Notes: generated from the sequence alone by a model not told the origin. Shown: positions 9,222 through 18,444, counted from the stretch's first letter. The stretch is 64,000 bases of DNA from SHVO01 sp041906145 (GCA_041906145.1 JAYRJU010000005.1:240924-304923), one strand, 5' to 3'. Translations and numbers: made by a program.

Positions 9222-10005
9222 GTCGCAACGCGTCGACCAGATTCTCGTGCTGACCCTGAATCTTCCGGCAAAACGCAATCCGATCACCGATCCCGCGCTG
9301 ATCGACGCGCTGGAAGCCGCGCTTATGGCCGCCGACCGCGATCTCAGTCTACGCGCCGTCATCGTCACTGGCGAAGGCAGCGGCTTCTCGTCTGGCGGCG
9401 ACCTCGACCAGATGGTCGTCGGCAAGGGCCTGCGCGACGAATTGCCGGCTGAGACACGGCGCAACTACCGCAATGGCATCCAGCGCTTACCGCTGGTCTT
9501 CGATGCGCTGGAAGTGCCTGTGATCGCCGCGGTGAATGGTCCGGCCATCGGCGCCGGTTGCGATCTCGCTTGCATGTGTGACATTCGCATCGCCGCCGAT
9601 AGCGCCCGCTTCGCCGAAAGCTTCGTGCGCGTCGGCCTTATTCCCGGGGACGGCGGCGCGTGGCTGCTGCCGCGCGTGATTGGATTCGCCAAAGCCTCGG
9701 AACTTGCCCTGACTGGGGAGATGATTGACGCCAATCAAGCCTTGGCTTGCGGCCTTGTGACCGAGGTCGTGCCCGCGTCTGAACTGATGAACGCGGCCCT
9801 GAAGAAGGCCCGTCTCATTGCCGCCAACCCGCCCCACGCGGTGCGGATGACCAAGCGCCTGCTGCGTCACGCCCAATCCATAAGCCTTGCCGCCACACTC
9901 GAAATGGCGGCCTCGATGCAAGCCGTCATCCACGAAACCCGCGACCACGACGAGGCCCTGAGCGCGATGAAGGAAAAGCGCCCCGGCGCCTATTCCGGTC
10001 GATGA
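9208..10005 (+). CDS. Enoyl-CoA hydratase/isomerase family protein (crotonase fold)
   Basis: This 265-residue protein has both crotonase oxyanion-hole elements: GSGFSSGGDLDQM around residue 55 and NGPAIGAGCDLACMCD around residue 110. The loop RVGLIPGDGGAWLLPR follows at about 143-158. At the place where classic crotonase has its second catalytic glutamate, this protein seems to have a non-acidic residue, with an aspartate in IPGDGG instead. Isomerase or another crotonase-type reaction is therefore possible. ATG at 9208 has GGAG ten bases upstream and overlaps the end of the mobA-like gene. It is cytosolic and acts on an unknown acyl-CoA. Confidence 0.9.
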   Translation: MTVLKSQRVDQILVLTLNLPAKRNPITDPALIDALEAALMAADRDLSLRAVIVTGEGSGFSSGGDLDQMVVGKGLRDELPAETRRNYRNGIQRLPLVFDALEVPVIAAVNGPAIGAGCDLACMCDIRIAADSARFAESFVRVGLIPGDGGAWLLPRVIGFAKASELALTGEMIDANQALACGLVTEVVPASELMNAALKKARLIAANPPHAVRMTKRLLRHAQSISLAATLEMAASMQAVIHETRDHDEALSAMKEKRPGAYSGR

Positions 10006-10291
10006 TCAGAGCGCGGGAAAAGGATCGCAGATTTTTTTGCCGTATTGCGATCGCATTCCCCCGCGAATCACGGAATGCACATTCCCGATTTTTTGAATCA
10101 TTAAATCTGCGGGCCCGGCAAATATCGCTCGACGAAAAATCGCCGTCGGGCGCACCATTCACACGCGCAGATAGCCTCCGCGCGCCGCCCGTATCGCGCC
10201 GTGGCTTTAGCGAAGGCGGATCTTTGACATCGTGAATAGGACGACCTTACGCCGCCGGACCGCGGCGCCCGCCGATGTGACTTAAGTCGAA

Positions 10292-10392
10292 AGTGTCGCA
10301 AAGTGTCGCAGGGTGTCGTATAAAAGAAAAACGCCGCAAGGCATTGGCCCCACGGCGTTATCTAGAAAGTGTCGCGTGTCGCAGGTGTCGCA
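10292..10392. repeat. Cluster of short GTGTCGCA direct repeats
   Basis: The octamer GTGTCGCA or close variants recur at about 10293, 10303, 10313 (GTGTCGTA), 10370, 10377 and 10385. They form two groups that flank the hairpin at 10330-10359. All copies are in the same orientation. The function is unknown; it may be slippage-derived. Confidence 0.6.
10330..10359 (-). terminator. Rho-independent terminator of the DUF6481 gene
   Basis: On the minus strand the stem AACGCCG/CGGCGTT (arms 10353-10359 and 10330-10336) is followed directly by a T-rich run (complement of AGAAAA at 10325-10330). It lies about 60 bases past the DUF6481 stop. Confidence 0.6.
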
Positions 10393-10421
10393 CGAAAGTG
10401 CGAACACCCCGCGCCGGCGTC

Positions 10422-10877
10422 CTACTTCTTCTTTTTCTTCTTCTTTTTCTCTTTCTCGCCGTCTTCGGCGTCGTCGCTCTTCGCGGGCAAGCCTTTGCGG
10501 CGTTCGTCGCGGCGGGCCTGACGAGCGGCATACTTGGCGTCGCGGTTTGCCTTCTGCTGGGCCTTCAGGGCCAGAGCGGCTTCGATCTTTTCGCGTTCTT
10601 CGGCTTCCTTGGCCAGCTGCTCGGCTTCGGCCTGGCGCTTCTTCTCAGCTTCGATCTCGGCCTTCTTCGCGGCGAGTTCGGCGGCCTGCGCGGCCTTCTC
10701 CTGGTCACGCTTCGCGCGGCGCTCTTCGCGCGCTTCGGCCACCGCGATGCGTTCCTTTTGGCGCTCGGCGAACTCGGCCGAATTCACCGACTTTTCCTTG
10801 GCTTTCGCTAACAGCGCGAGTCTGGCGGCCTGCGAAGCTTTTTGGCGTTCAAGAAAGGAAGGGTCGTTCCTCGACAT
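10422..10877 (-). CDS. DUF6481-family coiled-coil protein with polylysine tail
   Basis: A 151-residue, highly charged protein that matches the alphaproteobacterial DUF6481 pattern: N-terminal LERQKASQAARLALLAKAKE, then a nearly continuous Ala/Glu/Lys/Arg helix, ending DGEKEKKKKKKKKK. The lysine tail is encoded by a TTC/CTT-type low-complexity tract at about 10422-10450. The composition predicts one long coiled coil and nucleic-acid or acidic-surface binding, but the family has no assigned function that I know. It stands alone, flanked by a repeat-rich gap and the convergent end of the crotonase. Confidence 0.75.
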   Translation of the reverse strand: MSRNDPSFLERQKASQAARLALLAKAKEKSVNSAEFAERQKERIAVAEAREERRAKRDQEKAAQAAELAAKKAEIEAEKKRQAEAEQLAKEAEEREKIEAALALKAQQKANRDAKYAARQARRDERRKGLPAKSDDAEDGEKEKKKKKKKK

Positions 10878-10967
10878 GCAGCGAAGGGCTCCTGATTGTT
10901 GCGGTGCGGGCGTCGTTTATATGTGGGAGGGCGCAGGAGCGCCAGAGGCCTTAAGGGCCGAATCGGC

Positions 10968-11789
10968 CTAATGAAGCGGAAGGGAGGATATGGGGAGACT
11001 CGCGCCGGGGTCGCCAAAAGCACGGTTCAGCAGGTGCGAGAGCCGGATACCGGCCTTCTCGATCTGCTCCATGGCGGTCAGCTTATTCTGGGCCACATAG
11101 ACCTCATCGAAGGCCAAATTCCCAGGATTTCCAAGGTAACCGGTCGCCGGCGTACGCATGATCCAATAGCTTTCCGTGGCCCAGGCCAGCGGGGTCGACT
11201 GGGTCCATTGGGGCCGTTCCAGGTAATTTGTGATGACCCGCAGATCGAAGCCCGTATCTGCGGCCTGAGGGGCCCTCGGCGCTGCCACCAGCTCGTCGTT
11301 CCAAATCGCATGCATGTTGGTGGCCCGGCCCAGGAAAATGGCCGGCGTGTCGAGGCCGTTCCGGTCGACCGCGTAGCCGACGGAAAGCGGTTGGTGGACC
11401 TCCCCCGTGAAGTGAGCGAGGCGCAAGATGGCTTCGCCGACATCCCCGCGCTGCGCGCTGATGTCGGCGAAAGCGCGTTCTATTTCACGCGCGGGGCAAC
11501 TGCGCGTATCCGGGCAATCGCGCTCGTAGTTTACCTCCCGGGCACCCGCCGGAAGACTCATAATATCGGCCGGTCCGATCTCAGCGTGCTGACAGCGCGC
11601 GGCGAATTCTTCCTTTGAATTGACGCGCAGGGCCGCGCGCACGCCGCGTTCGGCCGCCGTCTGCAATTCATCCCACGCCTGCTCGCAAATCAACCCATGG
11701 CCAACGGTACCCCAAGCTCTTGCAAGCTGGGGCGCCGTGGCGACCGTGAGAATCAAGAAGGCTGCGAGGGCGGCCCTAAACCGGAACAT
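10968..11789 (-). CDS. S1/P1 nuclease-family secreted protein, metal site apparently altered
   Basis: The 273-residue precursor has a signal peptide ending ARA before W26, which becomes the N-terminal Trp as in P1 nuclease (zinc ligand). WGTVGH follows with H31. The family motif appears as HFTGEVHQPLSVG (H126, E130, H132, S136) and NMHAIWND (H160, N164). Compared with the usual H-F-x-G-D-x-H-Q-P-L-H and N-L-H-x-x-W-D, several zinc ligands look replaced (D to E, H to S, D to N), so activity is uncertain. ATG at 11789 is used rather than the extended frame, because it restores the signal peptide. It overlaps the upstream amidase by 14 bases and ends the amidase cluster transcript. Confidence 0.85.
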   Translation of the reverse strand: MFRFRAALAAFLILTVATAPQLARAWGTVGHGLICEQAWDELQTAAERGVRAALRVNSKEEFAARCQHAEIGPADIMSLPAGAREVNYERDCPDTRSCPAREIERAFADISAQRGDVGEAILRLAHFTGEVHQPLSVGYAVDRNGLDTPAIFLGRATNMHAIWNDELVAAPRAPQAADTGFDLRVITNYLERPQWTQSTPLAWATESYWIMRTPATGYLGNPGNLAFDEVYVAQNKLTAMEQIEKAGIRLSHLLNRAFGDPGASLPISSLPLH

Positions 11790-13386
11790 GCTTATAGGTA
11801 GGCGCTGGCAGGCGGCCGAAGGTCTTCTCCACTTCGATCCCAAGGCCGAGGATCTGGGCGTCGCTGCCCGGCATACCCTGGAGCTGCATGCCGACCGGCA
11901 TATCCATCGGGAGCGCTCCCGATGGGTTCGGCGTCATATTCGAGGCCAATGCCACCGGCAAGCTCAAGGCGGGCGCGCCGAAGCGTGAACCCCACCAGAT
12001 GTTGGTGAGGATGAGGTCCCACTCCTCGACCCAGTTGCCGTTCACCAGGATCCGGGTCTCGCGGGTGTTGACGTCGTGTTTGATGAGCGGCGGCAGGATG
12101 TTGATGGTCGGCATCGCCAGGGCAACGATCCCGTTGTCCTTGAAGGCGCCGGAGTATGTGGCCCAGGCGGCCTTCATCATCGCCATTTCTTCGTCGCCCT
12201 TGGGCTCCGGCTGCGGCGGTCGGGCGCCGTTCGGACGCCAGTAGTTGCGCGGCTCCGGGATAAAGCCGTGAAGGCGGCGCATGTCGTCCACCTCCTTCAT
12301 CGTCACGCTCGGTAGGTTCTCCGCGAGCCACTCGGACATTGGCTTGGCCACGCGCGTGACCGTAGGGCCTAAGCGGTCTTTCTCTGAAAGTTCGATCAAC
12401 GCGTTGAGATCGACTTCGACCAGGATCGCGCCGACCTCCTTCATCTTCGCGAAGCCGTCTTCAATGACCTTACGCACGACGGGATCATGCGGGCGTTTAT
12501 CCCAGTAGTCGGCGCGCGGGACACCGATGCGCGCCTTGTTGAGGCTCATCTTCGCCGTCTTCTCCCCGGTGATGGCGGTATCGAGCAGCGCCACGTCAGC
12601 CACCGTGCGCCCCATGGGCCCCATGGTGTCCATCCACGTGGTCGGCGGCACCATGCCAAGGCCGGAGTAACGCTTGCGGTCGGTGTGGTTGAAGAAGTTA
12701 TCGAAAGCATAGGTCGATGGGCGCAGCCCCGCGATGCCGCAGAAAGCGGCGGGATAGCGCACCGAACCAGCGGAGTCCTCGCCGATCCCGGCCGGCGCGA
12801 TACGCCCGCCGATGGCCGCGCCATTGCCGGTGCTCGATGAGCCCGTCATACGGTTCAAGTCGTACGGATTGCGCGGCATCGGGTAATAGCGGCCGTTGCC
12901 GCCGGTCAGAAGGTCGGACATGGCGGACTTCGCCATCATGATCCCGCCTTCCTTCACCATGGCATCGACCACCACGGCGTTCTTCTTGGCCACGTAGTTC
13001 TTGAGGACCACGGAGCCGACCGTCGTCGGATAGCCCGCCACGTCGATCTGGTCTTTGACGAGGAACGGCAAGCCGGCGAGCACGCCGAGCTTGCCGCCCT
13101 TCGCCCTCGTTTGGTCGACCGCACGCGCCTCCTGTTGGATGCGCGCGGGATCGATATGCCAAATGGCGTTGAGGTTCTTGTGCGCCTCGTAGTGCTTCAG
13201 AAGCGCATTGAGGTAATCCTCGGCCTTCATCTCGCCTTTCTTGATGCGGTCTACCGCTTCAACCGAGGTGAGCTCGGTCATCGGCGCGGCTTGCGCCTGC
13301 GCCGATGAGATCTTCGAGATCGTGGCCGCGACCGGCGCCGCCCAGGCGGCGGCTTTCAGCACATCGCGTCGGGTGGTGTCGGTCAT
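11776..13386 (-). CDS. Tat-exported amidase-signature hydrolase, divergent member
   Basis: This 536-residue amidase differs from the ten lipoproteins upstream of it. It starts with a twin-arginine signal (TRRDVLKAAA, residues 5-14) and lacks a lipobox. The catalytic Lys is K111 (LVKDQIDVAG), the cis-Ser S184 (TGSSSTGNG) and the nucleophile S208 in GEDSAGSVRYPAAFCG. Here the Arg after the nucleophile, typical of classic amidase-signature enzymes, is kept, while the usual GTDT is GEDS. Substrate is unknown: a C-N amide, hydrolysed in the periplasm after folded export. It lies nine bases after the tenth lipoprotein amidase, so it is probably in the same transcript. Confidence 0.92.
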   Translation of the reverse strand: MTDTTRRDVLKAAAWAAPVAATISKISSAQAQAAPMTELTSVEAVDRIKKGEMKAEDYLNALLKHYEAHKNLNAIWHIDPARIQQEARAVDQTRAKGGKLGVLAGLPFLVKDQIDVAGYPTTVGSVVLKNYVAKKNAVVVDAMVKEGGIMMAKSAMSDLLTGGNGRYYPMPRNPYDLNRMTGSSSTGNGAAIGGRIAPAGIGEDSAGSVRYPAAFCGIAGLRPSTYAFDNFFNHTDRKRYSGLGMVPPTTWMDTMGPMGRTVADVALLDTAITGEKTAKMSLNKARIGVPRADYWDKRPHDPVVRKVIEDGFAKMKEVGAILVEVDLNALIELSEKDRLGPTVTRVAKPMSEWLAENLPSVTMKEVDDMRRLHGFIPEPRNYWRPNGARPPQPEPKGDEEMAMMKAAWATYSGAFKDNGIVALAMPTINILPPLIKHDVNTRETRILVNGNWVEEWDLILTNIWWGSRFGAPALSLPVALASNMTPNPSGALPMDMPVGMQLQGMPGSDAQILGLGIEVEKTFGRLPAPTYKHVPV

Positions 13387-13395
13387 GGAACCTCT

Positions 13396-14985
13396 TTAGT
13401 TGCTCTGGGCCGGGGCCGGGCTCAGCTTCGGCGGTACGCGCTTCTTCGAGGCCTGCTCATAGGCGTAGCCCATGCTCATCAACAGTTCTTCGGTCCACGC
13501 GGTGCCGACGAACGAAACGCCGACCGGAAGGCCGTCGACGAGCCCTGCGGGAACTGAAAGGTGCGGATAGCCAGCGAGAGCCGCGAGCGCGGTCAGCGAA
13601 GCCGGACCTTCCGGGTTCGCCCAGCCCGGCGGGCCCTTGCCGCTGCCGTCCGGCGTGATCAAGCCGGCCGGACCACCCGTGAGGCTGACAATGGCCACAA
13701 CGTTGTTTTCGCGCAGCACGCGGTCAAGACCGTCGGTGCCGGACAGGCGCTTACCTTCCGCGAGGATCTTCTGATACTCGGGGTTAGAGCGTCCACCGAC
13801 CGTGGCTTCGGCATCCGTGAAGGCTTCCTGCTGGTGCATGCTTTCACGCGGATCGGTCTGGTTGAACGCGATGATGTCCGCAAGGGTACGCGTCTTCACC
13901 ATCTCCGGGTTGGTGGTGGCGAGGTAGTTGTTGAGGTCTTCCTTGAAGTCGGCGAGCAGGATCGGACCCATCTGGCCGCCGACGTTGACGAGACCCGGCT
14001 CGGCGATCTCGACGATCTCGGCGCCTTGCGCGGCCATCGTGGCGAGCGCTTCGTCAAACACCGGCGTGGTCTTTTCGTTGAACGCGCGTCCGATACGAAC
14101 GACGCCGAGACGCTTGCCTTTCAGGGCGTCGGTCGAAAGGGCCTTCACGTAGTCGGTCTTGTGGGCGTCGGCATCCATCGACCAGGGATCGCTGGCATCG
14201 CTGCCGGCGATGACCGTGAGAATCATGGCGGCGTCCCTGACGGTACGCGTCATCGGGCCGGCCATATCCTGCGTGAGGCTGATCGGAACGATGCCGGTAC
14301 GCGGAACCAGCGCGATGGTGGACTTGATCCCGACCACGCCGTTCACGTTCGACGGACCGACGATCGAGCCCGAGGTCTCCGTACCGATGGCGCCGGCCGA
14401 GAAACTGGCGGCGGCCACGATGCCGGGGCCGTTGGAAGAGCCGGCCGCGGTGCGGGTGATGTCATAGGGGTTATGCGTGCCGCCGCCGACGGTCGAACCG
14501 TTGAGGCCGGTGGCGGTGCGGAAGCCCGCGAACTGCGAGGTGTTGGCCTTGCCGAGGATGACGGCGCCGGCTTCACGCAGACGGTGCGTGACCACGGAAT
14601 CCTTCGCGGGCATGTTTTTCTCGAGCGCCCACGAACCCGCCGTTGTCGGCATACCAACCGCGTCCAGGTTGTCCTTGAGGAGGATGGGGATGCCTTCGAG
14701 CGCGCCGACTTTGCCCGCCTTGCGGCGCGCGTCGGAATCGGCGGCTTGCTTCAAAGCGTCCGGCGCAATCGCAATCACGCCGTGCAGCGGACCGTCGTAC
14801 ATCTTGATGCGGTCGATATAAGCCTGCGTCACGGCAACCGATGTGGTCTTGCCCGCGGCGAGATCATCGGCCACCTGGCTCAGCGGTACTTCTTCAACGG
14901 CGTAGGGCTTCGGCGGTTCTTGCTTGCTGCACGAGGCAAGCGTGATCGAAAGAACGAGCGCAATAGCGGTGAGTGGGCGGTTCAT
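13396..14985 (-). CDS. Lipoprotein amidase-signature hydrolase, array copy 10
   Basis: A 529-residue amidase with lipobox LASC (Cys19), so predicted lipid-anchored at the outer membrane or periplasmic face. Lys104 (ILLKDNLDAVG), Ser183 (AGSSNGPG) and Ser207 (GTETSGSIVGPS) form the Ser-cisSer-Lys triad with the 24-residue spacing of the family. The N-terminal YAVEEVPLSQVADDLAAGK block and the C-terminal YAYEQASKKRVPP block are shared by all ten copies. It belongs to the group with QFAGFRT before the cis-Ser and GTETSGS at the nucleophile. It starts 12 bases after copy 9; the ATG has AGAGGA before it. Confidence 0.94.
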   Translation of the reverse strand: MNRPLTAIALVLSITLASCSKQEPPKPYAVEEVPLSQVADDLAAGKTTSVAVTQAYIDRIKMYDGPLHGVIAIAPDALKQAADSDARRKAGKVGALEGIPILLKDNLDAVGMPTTAGSWALEKNMPAKDSVVTHRLREAGAVILGKANTSQFAGFRTATGLNGSTVGGGTHNPYDITRTAAGSSNGPGIVAAASFSAGAIGTETSGSIVGPSNVNGVVGIKSTIALVPRTGIVPISLTQDMAGPMTRTVRDAAMILTVIAGSDASDPWSMDADAHKTDYVKALSTDALKGKRLGVVRIGRAFNEKTTPVFDEALATMAAQGAEIVEIAEPGLVNVGGQMGPILLADFKEDLNNYLATTNPEMVKTRTLADIIAFNQTDPRESMHQQEAFTDAEATVGGRSNPEYQKILAEGKRLSGTDGLDRVLRENNVVAIVSLTGGPAGLITPDGSGKGPPGWANPEGPASLTALAALAGYPHLSVPAGLVDGLPVGVSFVGTAWTEELLMSMGYAYEQASKKRVPPKLSPAPAQSN

Positions 14986-14997
14986 GACGTCCTCTTT

Positions 14998-16602
14998 CTA
15001 CGGTTTTGCGGCTGCGGTTTGTTTGTAGGCGGTCGGCGGCACACGTTTGTGCGACGCCTGCTCATAGGCATATCCAAGCGTAATCATCAGGGAGTCCGAC
15101 CACATCGGCCCCACGAATGAGAGGCCGACAGGCATGCCGTCGACAAGGCCCATCGGCACGGTGATGTGCGGATAACCCGCAATGGCGGCGTGGTTTGTGA
15201 GGTTTACAGGGCGCGCCCCCTTTGGCGCATCGTCGACCACGTAACCGGTATCGGTACCGTCCGGCACGATCGGGAAGGCCGGCGGGCCGGTCAGCGTGAC
15301 GATCGCCACGGCGCCGGCGTCGGACAAAGCCTTGTCGATGCCTTCAGGTCCGGCGCGGCGCTTGGCGTATTCAAGCACCTTCATGTACTCGGGGTTTTGG
15401 CGGCCGCCCTGGGTGGCTTCGGCGTCTTCAAAGATGTTCACGCCATGCATGCTCTCGCGCGGATCGGTCTTGCTGAAAGTAATAAGATCCGCCAGCGTTT
15501 TGGTCTTCACCGTGTCCGGCGTGGTCGCGAGGTAGGCGTTCAGATCTTCCTTGAAGTCGTAAAGAAGGATGATGCGCATTTCCGGGAGCAGGTCCTCGAA
15601 CATCTCCTTCGGCGCTTCGACGATTTCGGCCCCTTGCGCGGTCAGGGTCGCCACGGCTTCATTGAACGGCACCTCGGTCTTCGCATCGTAACCGGCAAGG
15701 CCGCGCACGATGACGAGCTTCTTGCCGCGCAACGCATTGGCATCGAGCGCCGCCACGAAGTCGGTCTTATGCGTATCGGCATCCTTGCTCCACGGATCAC
15801 CCGCGTCGGAACCGGCCATGACGTTCATCATCATGGCGAGGTCCTGAACGGTATGGGTCATCGGCCCCGCGGTATCCTGCGTGAGGCTGATGGGCACGAC
15901 ACCTCTGCGCGAAACCATCGCGATGGACGGTTTGATTCCGACCAAGCCGGTCATCGAGGACGGGCACACGACCGAGCCCGACGTCTCCGTCCCGACGGTC
16001 GCCGCGGCGAAACTCGCCGCGCCGGAAACACCAGATCCATTGCTCGATCCGCACGCCGACTTCGCCGGATCGTATGGATTGCGCGGCCCGCCGCCGACGG
16101 TCGAGCCGTTGAAGGCCATCCGCGTGCGGAAACCGGCGAACTGCGATGTATTGGTCTTGCCAAGGATCACCGCGCCGGCGCCGCGCATCCGGCGGATCAC
16201 TTCGGAATCCTGCTTCGGCATGTTATCGATCAGCGCATAGGAGCCCGCGGTGGTGGGCATGCCGACGGCGTCGATATTGTCCTTGAACAGGATCGGCACG
16301 CCGTCCAGCGGGCCCAAGGATTTTCCATCTTTCCGGCGCGCGTCGGCGGCGGCAGCCTGTTGCAACGCGTCCTCGGCGATGCGGATCACGCCCTTCAACG
16401 GCGCGTCGTACATCTTGATGCGTTCGATGTAGGCTTGGGTCACAGCCACCGAAGTCGTCTTACCCGCGGCGAGGTCCGCCGATACTTGTGAGAGGGTGAC
16501 TTCTTCGACCGCGTAGGGCTTGGCCGGTTCTTCTTTGTTACAGGCGGAAAGGCTCAGCGCGAAGGCTGTCCCGAGCGCGATAACGATCCGTTGTGAGTTC
16601 AT
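14998..16602 (-). CDS. Lipoprotein amidase-signature hydrolase, array copy 9
   Basis: 534 residues; lipobox LSAC with Cys21. The triad is Lys107, Ser186, Ser210 (GTETSGSVVCPSS). It has two small departures from its neighbours. The cis-Ser loop is preceded by KSACGSSNGSG, with a cysteine where the others have Ala, Gly or Ser. The strand before it is GPRNPYDPAK. It is a QFAGFRT-type copy. A hairpin and a 61-base gap separate it from copy 8 upstream, so it may also be transcribed from its own weak start; AGGGGAAT precedes the ATG. Confidence 0.93.
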   Translation of the reverse strand: MNSQRIVIALGTAFALSLSACNKEEPAKPYAVEEVTLSQVSADLAAGKTTSVAVTQAYIERIKMYDAPLKGVIRIAEDALQQAAAADARRKDGKSLGPLDGVPILFKDNIDAVGMPTTAGSYALIDNMPKQDSEVIRRMRGAGAVILGKTNTSQFAGFRTRMAFNGSTVGGGPRNPYDPAKSACGSSNGSGVSGAASFAAATVGTETSGSVVCPSSMTGLVGIKPSIAMVSRRGVVPISLTQDTAGPMTHTVQDLAMMMNVMAGSDAGDPWSKDADTHKTDFVAALDANALRGKKLVIVRGLAGYDAKTEVPFNEAVATLTAQGAEIVEAPKEMFEDLLPEMRIILLYDFKEDLNAYLATTPDTVKTKTLADLITFSKTDPRESMHGVNIFEDAEATQGGRQNPEYMKVLEYAKRRAGPEGIDKALSDAGAVAIVTLTGPPAFPIVPDGTDTGYVVDDAPKGARPVNLTNHAAIAGYPHITVPMGLVDGMPVGLSFVGPMWSDSLMITLGYAYEQASHKRVPPTAYKQTAAAKP

Positions 16603-16625
16603 ATTCCCCTCTTAAAACCCAAGAA

Positions 16626-16650
16626 CCCGCGCCACTCATCGTGACGCGGG
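16626..16650 (-). terminator. Hairpin between array copies 8 and 9, weak terminator or attenuator
   Basis: On the minus strand CCCGCG (arm 16645-16650) pairs with CGCGGG (arm 16626-16631), with an inner TCAC/GTGG pairing, then TTCTTGGGTTTT. It could partially end transcription coming from copy 8 or protect the 3' end. Confidence 0.4.
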
Positions 16651-16663
16651 CTCCGGCGACTGG

Positions 16664-18271
16664 TTATTTCGGCTGGGCTACGGCCTGTTTGTAGGCTGTG
16701 GGCGGCACCCGCTTCTTCGAGGCTTGCTCATAAGCGTAGGCCAGCGGATAGAGATCGCCCTCGGCCCATTTCGTGCCCGCGAACGAGAGGCCGAGCGGCA
16801 TCCCGTTCACTTGGCCCATCGGCACAGAGATGTGCGGATAGCCGGCCGAGGCGGCATACGCCGTCAAGGAAGCGGCCTGCGAACCGCGCGGATCGGGGGA
16901 AACCGCGCCGCTGGTGGTCGAACCGTCGACCGGGATCGTATCGGCGGGCGGAGTAGTGACGGTCACCAGCGCGATGGCCCCGGTTTCCTTGAGCACGCGG
17001 TCGATACCGTCTTCCCGCGTGATACGGAACATTTCGGCCAATGTCTTTTGGTAGTCAGGGTTCTTGCGGCCATCGACGGTCGCGTCGGCGTCCGTGAAGT
17101 TCTCCTGCTTATGCATGCTTTCGCGCGGATCAGAACTGTTGAACGCGATCAGGTCCGTGACGGTACGCACCTTCACCGTATCCGGCATCGTCGCGAAGTA
17201 GTTGTTTAGATCTTCCTTGAGGTCGGCAAGAAGGATGATGCGCATCTCGGGGCGGATATCGATCCATTTGGTGTCGGCCACCTCGACGAGATCCGCGCCT
17301 TGGGCCTTGAGGACCGCGAGCGCTTCGTCGAAGACCGGCGTCGTGCGTTCGTCCTGACCGCGCAAGCCGCGCAGCACCGCCAGGCGCTTGCCCTTGAGGC
17401 CCTCGGTCGAAAGCAGCGAAACATAGTCCTTTTTGTTGGCGTCCGCGTCGGCCGACCAGGGGTCGCCAGGATCGCTGCCGGCAATGACGTTGAGGATCAT
17501 CGCATTGTCGCGCACGGTGCGGGTCATCGGCCCCGCCATGTCTTGCGTCAGGCTGATAGGAACGATGCCCCGGCGCGAAACCAGCGCGATCGTGGACTTG
17601 ATGCCCACCACACCGTTCTGGCTCGACGGGCTGGTGATCGAGCCCGAGGTTTCGGTGCCGATGGTGCCGGCGGAGAACGAGGTCGCCGCGGCGATGCCCG
17701 GGCCATTTGACGAGCCGGCGGCGGACTTCGTCAGGTCGTACGGATTATGCGTGCTGCCCCCCACGGTCGAGCCGTTGAGGCCGGTCGAAGTGCGGATGCC
17801 CGCGAACTGCGAGGTGTTCGCCTTGCCGAGGATCACAGCGCCGGCCGCACGCAGGCGGCGGGTCACTTCGGAATCCTGTTTGGGCATGTTGTGCTCGAGC
17901 GCCCACGATCCCGCCGTGGTCGGCATGCCGACCGCGTCGATATTGTCCTTGAGGAGGATGGGAACTCCATCGAGCGGACCGAGTGCCTTACCGTCCTTGC
18001 GGCGGGCATCCGACGCCGCAGCTTGCTGAAGGGCATCCGGCGCAACGGCAATCACCCCATTGAGCGGACCGTCGTACATACTAATGCGGTCCATGTAGGA
18101 CTGGGTAATGGCCGCCGAAGTCATTTTGCCGGCGGCGAGATCGTCAGAGATCTGGCTCAGCGGCACTTCTTCGACATTGTAAGGCGCAGCGGGCTCTTCC
18201 TTGCCGCAGGCAGCAAGACCAAGCGAAACGAGCAGAGCAAGACTGGTGAAACAGCGGCGGTCCATCATCAT
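16664..18271 (-). CDS. Lipoprotein amidase-signature hydrolase, array copy 8
   Basis: 535 residues from the first of three consecutive ATGs; the open frame begins two codons earlier at a GTG, but AAGGGG is spaced eight bases from this ATG. Lipobox LAAC gives Cys22. The triad is Lys108, Ser187, Ser211 (GTETSGSITSPSS). It is a QFAGIRT-type copy closely resembling copies 1 and 10 around the active site. It is preceded by a 173-base gap, one of the larger ones within the array, which could hold an internal promoter; nothing definite was recognised there. Confidence 0.93.
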   Translation of the reverse strand: MMMDRRCFTSLALLVSLGLAACGKEEPAAPYNVEEVPLSQISDDLAAGKMTSAAITQSYMDRISMYDGPLNGVIAVAPDALQQAAASDARRKDGKALGPLDGVPILLKDNIDAVGMPTTAGSWALEHNMPKQDSEVTRRLRAAGAVILGKANTSQFAGIRTSTGLNGSTVGGSTHNPYDLTKSAAGSSNGPGIAAATSFSAGTIGTETSGSITSPSSQNGVVGIKSTIALVSRRGIVPISLTQDMAGPMTRTVRDNAMILNVIAGSDPGDPWSADADANKKDYVSLLSTEGLKGKRLAVLRGLRGQDERTTPVFDEALAVLKAQGADLVEVADTKWIDIRPEMRIILLADLKEDLNNYFATMPDTVKVRTVTDLIAFNSSDPRESMHKQENFTDADATVDGRKNPDYQKTLAEMFRITREDGIDRVLKETGAIALVTVTTPPADTIPVDGSTTSGAVSPDPRGSQAASLTAYAASAGYPHISVPMGQVNGMPLGLSFAGTKWAEGDLYPLAYAYEQASKKRVPPTAYKQAVAQPK

Positions 18272-18444
18272 TTTCACATCCCCTTATGCGAACTGATTGA
18301 AACAGCGTGGCCGCGAGTTTTGCATAGCGAACCGCGCTGTAACAGCCCCCGAGAATCACCCCAAAATGGGCCGAATTTGAAGCATTTTTGAGCTCTCCCA
18401 ATGCGGCGATACGCTCTCCTTCGCAGCACGGTCGAGACTCGGAT

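Larger units (their letters stand above)
10006..10421. other. Intergenic region with inverted repeats, a terminator and GTGTCGCA repeats
   Basis: No gene is supported here. The crotonase-proximal part holds the 10-base palindrome TGCGATCGCA at 10046-10055 and an imperfect GCATTCC/GGAATGC pair (10053-10078). The distal part holds the repeat cluster and terminator listed separately. Short frames across it have no coding character. Confidence 0.6.

Noticed and set aside
10292..10392. Possible CRISPR-like repeats
   Set aside because: The units are only eight bases, unevenly spaced, with no spacers of equal length and no cas genes in the window.
13561..16491. Long plus-strand frames (519 and 441 codons) opposite the amidase copies
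   Set aside because: They run antisense to conserved catalytic genes. Similar frames recur opposite every copy, as expected from codon bias in paralogues, not from coding.
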